Below, piece after piece: positions 7,100 to 10,757 of a DNA stretch of 10,757 bases. The position numbers and the translations under genes were made by a program. A model generated the notes under the pieces. That model was not told the origin of the DNA and did no database searches. It worked only from the letters and a program-made list of their open reading frames with translations. Position 1 is the first letter of the stretch. Every line of letters starts with the position of its first letter. Source of the stretch: Ettlia oleoabundans (taxonomy: Eukaryota; Chlorophyta; Chlorophyceae; Chlamydomonadales); the NCBI GenBank assembly GCA_019693395.1, contig JAAMXP010002014.1:1-10757 (forward strand), given 5' to 3'.

Positions 7100-10000
7100 A
7101 TGCTCGATCCACAGAGTTCGATTGGGTCACCTAGGGAGGAACATCCTCCTACAATCCCGGAAGAAAGCGAAGCCGACGGCGGCTTGCCCGCAAGCTTGCT
7201 CGCGGAGCTCCAGGTTTTTTCTGACGCCTCGAACGGCTTTCTTCATGAATCGGCAAGCATCCAGGAGCCCGCGCGCTCGCCGGCAGGCGGTAAACAGGGC
7301 GCTGGCTCGCAGGCTGCAGCCCCGCCGGCGGCGGGCGGCGAACCAGGCGGCGTGATGGGCGTCCAGCACGCCCCTGCAGCTGGTGCAGCACCCAAGCACC
7401 ACCCCGGGGGCATGCTGCCTACAGCCGCTACTGCTGCGCCTGATGTGATGAGGCAGGCAGAAGCGCCCAAACCACGTATCCCGCTCCTGCCCACCGCCCG
7501 AACAGTCGACCCCGCCACCCTCCACAGCGCAATACAGTGAGTGAGACCCAGCCATCACACATGCCGCACTCTGGTTCCCGCTTCAAAGTATGGCCCCCAA
7601 CTCTCTGCCGCCCACCTTGTGCGCCGCCTTGGCGCCGGCCGCCACCACAGGGCCCCCCCTACAGTCTGCTGCATGCTGCCTGCAGCTGCCGCTAACCTTG
7701 CTGCCGCCAGCGTGCGTCGTGTTGCACAAAGTAGCTGCCCCCCTTCACTCCAGCTAATCCTCCTCCTCCTCCCTCTCGCCTCCTCGGCACTGCAGGAAGA
7801 TCCTGCCGCCGCCGCCCCCCAAGCCCCGCCCCTTCTTCCTCAAGGTCGACCAGGTGCTGAACAACAGGCTGAGGGAGGAGGAGGGCGACTTCTTCCTGCT
7901 GTCGGTGAGCACAGCTGCTGAAGCTGGCGGCGGTTGGCCTGTGTGCTTCCTGCTTGTCCTTGTGACTGACTTAGTGAGAAGAACTTACAGCACGTTGTCG
8001 ACAGGCCGCCGGTGCATGAATGAAGCATGGTTTAGCCAGTAAGCCAGCCAGCCAGCCATCAACAGCCAGCCAGCCAGCCATCAACAGCCAGCCAGCCAGC
8101 AAGAGAGGGTGGGAAGGAGGCTTGTTGCTGCCAGGCAGCCAGCAGCCGTCACCACCCATCACCACCGCCGCATACACACGCGCACGCGCGCATGCATGCA
8201 CGTATCCACACCTGTGACAGAGCTCCCTCTCCATTCCACTGCCACACTGTGTGTTGTGCTGCAGTCAGCGGACAAGTGCGAGGGCCCCCCCTTCTGGAAG
8301 CGACGTGCCTTCTGGGTGTGGCAGCTGCTGCTGCTGGGCTGGGCGGGGCTGTTCAGCGGCGTGGTGAGTTGAGTCTAGGTCTAATGCACTAGTAATCTTC
8401 ACACTTCTGGTTACAGCAGCTGCTGGGCTGCTGCTGAGCGTGCCTGTTCAGGGGGCTTGTGAGTTTGCATTGCAAGAGCACTCTCTGATTTCAACCTTGG
8501 GCAAAATGTATAGAAAACATGTGCTTCTTAATGGTCATTACATTTGTGGTGCGTGTGCATTTAAAGAAATGAAAAGTAACTGCAACGAACCTGCGTTTGC
8601 ATCCCTGCAGGGCGCCCACTACTACCTGGAAGAGCGCGGGGACTATGATGCTGAGTGTGCGGGGGAGGGGGGTGCCGAGCAGTGCGCCAATCAGTCCATA
8701 CTGTGGCGTGTCTTCTTCTTCCTGGCGTGCATACCAGGTGGGTGGATGGGTGCTGGTGCTGGTTGTGCTGCTGCTGCTTGTGCTTGTGCGGCTGGGCGGA
8801 TGTGTGGTGGATCTGTGCTTGGGTGGGTATGTGGGTAGGTGCAACGGTGTTCTGCTGCCCTGCAAGGACCCTTTAGGCACCGCTCCCACCCCGCTGCACT
8901 CACGCAGCACCCACCCGCCCACGCACCTACTGCTGTGCAGCGGTTGTGTATGCCAGTTATGTACACTCTGTGCAACTCTGTTCCCATGCGGTTTTCTTTT
9001 CCGCACCGTTTCCTACCCCCCCAACATTGCCGCGCAGCCGTGGTGTGGGCCAGCTTCCTCATAGCTCGCCTCTTCACCGCCTTTTGCCGCGGTGTTGAGG
9101 CGTGGTTGGATGGGGTGGAGCAACGGGGGCGGGCCCGAGCGACGGCCGAGGTGGAAAGAGAGCGGCACCGGCGGCGGCGGGAGGCCGCACGGCGGGAGCG
9201 GCAGGCCAGGGAGGAAAGGGAGAAGAACCTGAGTGCTCAACTTAGCGGGGGATCAAGAGCGAGCGTCAGCGGGCGGTTAAGCGGGTTACGTGTGGAGAAG
9301 CTTGGTGGGCCCGGCAGCGGCCGACTGTCAGCCACCACCAGCGGCCCGCCTGCACTGGGCAGCCAGGGTGCGATGGGAACGGCAGCAGGTGCACCCACCC
9401 CCTTGACCGCCACCCCGCTTTCTTCTGCGCCATCCGGGCTGGAACGCTGGAAGAAAGCGCTGGAGGAGGACAGTATCGCACCTGTGGGCCATCTGGCAGC
9501 CCCACGGCGGCACCGTCAGGCGGTATCTGCCGTACCGTCGGACCAGCTGGGACCAGGGGTGGGCAGCAAGGCCGACGCCGTCACAGCAGCAGCGGCAAGC
9601 GCAGCGACAGCGGCAACCGGCCGACAAGCGGAGAAAGAAAGGGAGGGAGAGGAGGGGGAGGGAGAAGAGGGCGGCAGCGCGTTTGGCGAGCTGTGCAGGA
9701 CAGGAGGCAACCCCGTCTGCAGCTTTATTCTTTCGCTTGAAATCTCTTACCTGGCAGAGCATGTACAGGTGGGTGGGTCGGTGGGTGGTGGGCGGAGCGT
9801 AGCATCATGCCGGGCGGCAGCAAGGGCAGATCTGTTACACTGTGGCGTGTTTCGGGGTGACAGAGTTGTGTGGGGTGGTGCAATAGCGGGTGCATGCCTC
9901 TGTCGCCGTCGCTGCTACTTTTGAGCCCGCCCTTGTCTGGTCTGGCGGAGGTTGCTGCCAGCTGCCCTTCCTTCCCTCCCTCCGCCTGTCCGGCCCTCTC

Positions 10001-10711
10001 CCCCGCTGTTTTCATGAGTCTTCCACCACCACCCCCCTGCCTATGGGCATGGTACGTGCAGGCCCAGGTGCGGCACTGCCTGTTCATGGGCTTGAACACC
10101 GCCCTCTGGTACCTCTTCTGGGTGCTGGATGGACCCCCGCACGCCGCACAGCCCCCAGGCGGTGATGGCACCGAGGGTGGTGTGTCTGTCGATCCCTACA
10201 AACCCCCACTGGACAATCGCTTTTGGATCTTCTTTCGGGTGCGGGAGGGTTTGCTGCTGCTGAGTTGTGGCCTGAGTTAACTTGTGCTTCCCGCAGAATC
10301 ACCAGCACTGCTTGTGCTTCCTGCAGCTGCTGGCGCTGCTGCGGGGAGGGCGCTGGTAGTTTGCTGCTGCTGGTTCTAGCAGTCTGGTGTGGTAGAAACT
10401 TTCTTCTGCAGATTTGGGTCAGCTTGGGAAGACTCTCTTGCTGCCCACTTTTTCTGTGCAGCTTGCCTGCATCAAGCTGGGTCGCCTTTCCTTGTGCCCT
10501 ATCCTTCTGTGCCCCTTTATCGAGGTATAACCCAACTTGGTGGCCACCGCTTGTTTGGTGTGCAACCCCGAACTCTTGCTCCCTGCAGATCCTTCTTTGC
10601 CTCACTCTCTTCCTGCTGGCCAACCTGCTCACCCGCATTCTTTCCTCCCTGGCCGGCATCAAGCTGAAACGCATGAATCACAGGCGGCGCATGCTGGAGA
10701 TCGCAAAGAGG
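7100..10711 (+). CDS. MscS-like (MSL10-type) mechanosensitive ion channel, N-terminal part; continues past window
   Basis: Channels of this family open on membrane tension and let anions pass. Visible exons: 7100-7536, 7796-7904, 8265-8363, 8611-8737, 9038-9768, 10062-10238, 10589-10711, with a GTAAGT donor at 10712. All six visible junctions agree in phase. Residues 1-180 are a disordered Pro/Ala-rich cytosolic tail. TM1 is about 198-216 (FWVWQLLLLGW), TM2 about 245-273, TM3 about 506-524 (HCLFMGLNTALWYLFWVLD), TM4 about 556-580. The TM4 exon, ILLCLTLFLLANLLTRILSS followed by a basic KLKRMNHRRR, matches the LVCLLVGVLLWLVKTLL block of plant MSL4-10. An insert of about 200 residues, with an Arg/Glu coiled-coil-like start (286-320) and an acidic end, separates TM2 from TM3. 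C231 and C240 lie in the putative outer TM1-TM2 loop. The pore helix and MscS domain are not in the window, so the family call rests on the TM pattern. The last part of exon 5 (about 9700-9768) is less certain. Confidence 0.8.
8042..8100 (+). repeat. 22-bp tandem repeat (four AGCC + ATCAAC), 2.7 copies
   Basis: Two perfect 22-nt units (8042-8063 and 8064-8085) are followed by a partial third unit (8086-8100). They sit inside the MSL intron 7905-8264. The unit is itself built of AGCC tetranucleotides; a related imperfect CAGTCAGCC stretch lies in SnRK2 intron 7 (about 4846-4875). Confidence 0.9.
8169..8205. other. 37-nt alternating purine-pyrimidine tract (Z-DNA-capable)
   Basis: From 8169 to 8205 every base alternates pyrimidine/purine without a break, with a GC-rich core (CGCGCACGCGCG type). 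Such tracts can adopt Z-form under negative supercoiling. It lies in the same MSL intron as the AGCC repeat. Function is unknown. Confidence 0.55.
9771..9792 (+). repeat. G-triplet cluster after MSL exon 5 donor
   Basis: Four GGG runs within 22 nt directly follow the CAG|GTGGGT donor (exon ends 9768), fitting the quadruplex pattern on the sense strand. Confidence 0.5.
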
Positions 10712-10727
10712 GTAAGTTGATGTCTCT

Positions 10728-10756
10728 GGGTGTGGGTGGGGTGGGTGGGTGTTGGG
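10728..10756 (+). repeat. G-triplet cluster after MSL exon 7 donor
   Basis: Six runs of three or four G lie within 29 nt, starting 16 nt after the AGG|GTAAGT donor at 10711/10712. The cluster runs to the window edge and may continue. Confidence 0.5.
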
Positions 10757-10757
10757 T

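Noticed and set aside
8491..9006. 171-codon minus-strand frame rich in Ser/Thr/Pro/His
   Set aside because: It is antisense to MSL exon 4 and the next intron and reflects the complement of GTG/GGGT repeats.
10250..10390. Possible extra small exon between MSL exons 6 and 7 (reading NHQHCLCFLQ after a CCGCAG)
   Set aside because: Joining 10238 directly to 10589 keeps phase and gives a continuous TM4, whereas the candidate has no good donor.
1..10757. CRISPR arrays, tRNA or rRNA genes, complete transposons
   Set aside because: None seen. Repeats are telomeric, microsatellite or local duplications only.

Overview
The window is the left end of a eukaryotic nuclear chromosome, most likely from a green alga of the Chlamydomonas/Volvox type. 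It opens with CCCTAAA (TTTAGGG) telomere repeats. Its genes are broken by many short GT...GCAG introns rich in CTG, CCTG and G-triplet runs, and a TGTAA polyadenylation signal follows one gene. The protein families are plant-type (SnRK2 kinase, MscS-like channel). All three gene models lie on the + strand, reading away from the telomere. The species cannot be told from the sequence alone.

Layout. 1-107: telomere array with one degenerate block. 108-520: no recognisable coding content. About 521-2358: the central and C-terminal parts of a DNase II (acid deoxyribonuclease) gene. Its N-terminal part is not visible before the telomere, and its reading frame is broken at several points, so it looks like a subtelomeric pseudogene (or carries assembly errors). 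2359-2848: intergenic. 2849-6523: a complete SnRK2-family protein kinase, 11 exons and 359 residues, including an 18-nt micro-exon, a probable GC-AG intron, and only phase-0 introns. 6524-7099: 3' UTR with TGTAA, then the upstream region of the next gene. 7100 to beyond the right edge: the N-terminal membrane part (7 exons, 601 residues visible) of an MSL10-type mechanosensitive channel, with a large charged insert between TM2 and TM3. The pore and MscS domain would lie outside the window.

The exon models rest on three checks made by eye: family motifs in order, consensus splice sites, and agreement of codon phase across each junction. For the kinase every junction agrees. For the channel every visible junction agrees. 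For DNase II three junctions agree, but one does not, and one exon changes frame internally. Nothing links the three genes into a pathway beyond proximity, although SnRK2 kinases and MSL channels both belong to osmotic-stress responses in plants.

I see no multi-gene system that would count as undescribed. The more interesting signals are the telomere-capped DNase II remnant, the duplicated and decayed exon edges inside kinase introns, the micro-exon, and the expanded cytosolic loop of the channel.
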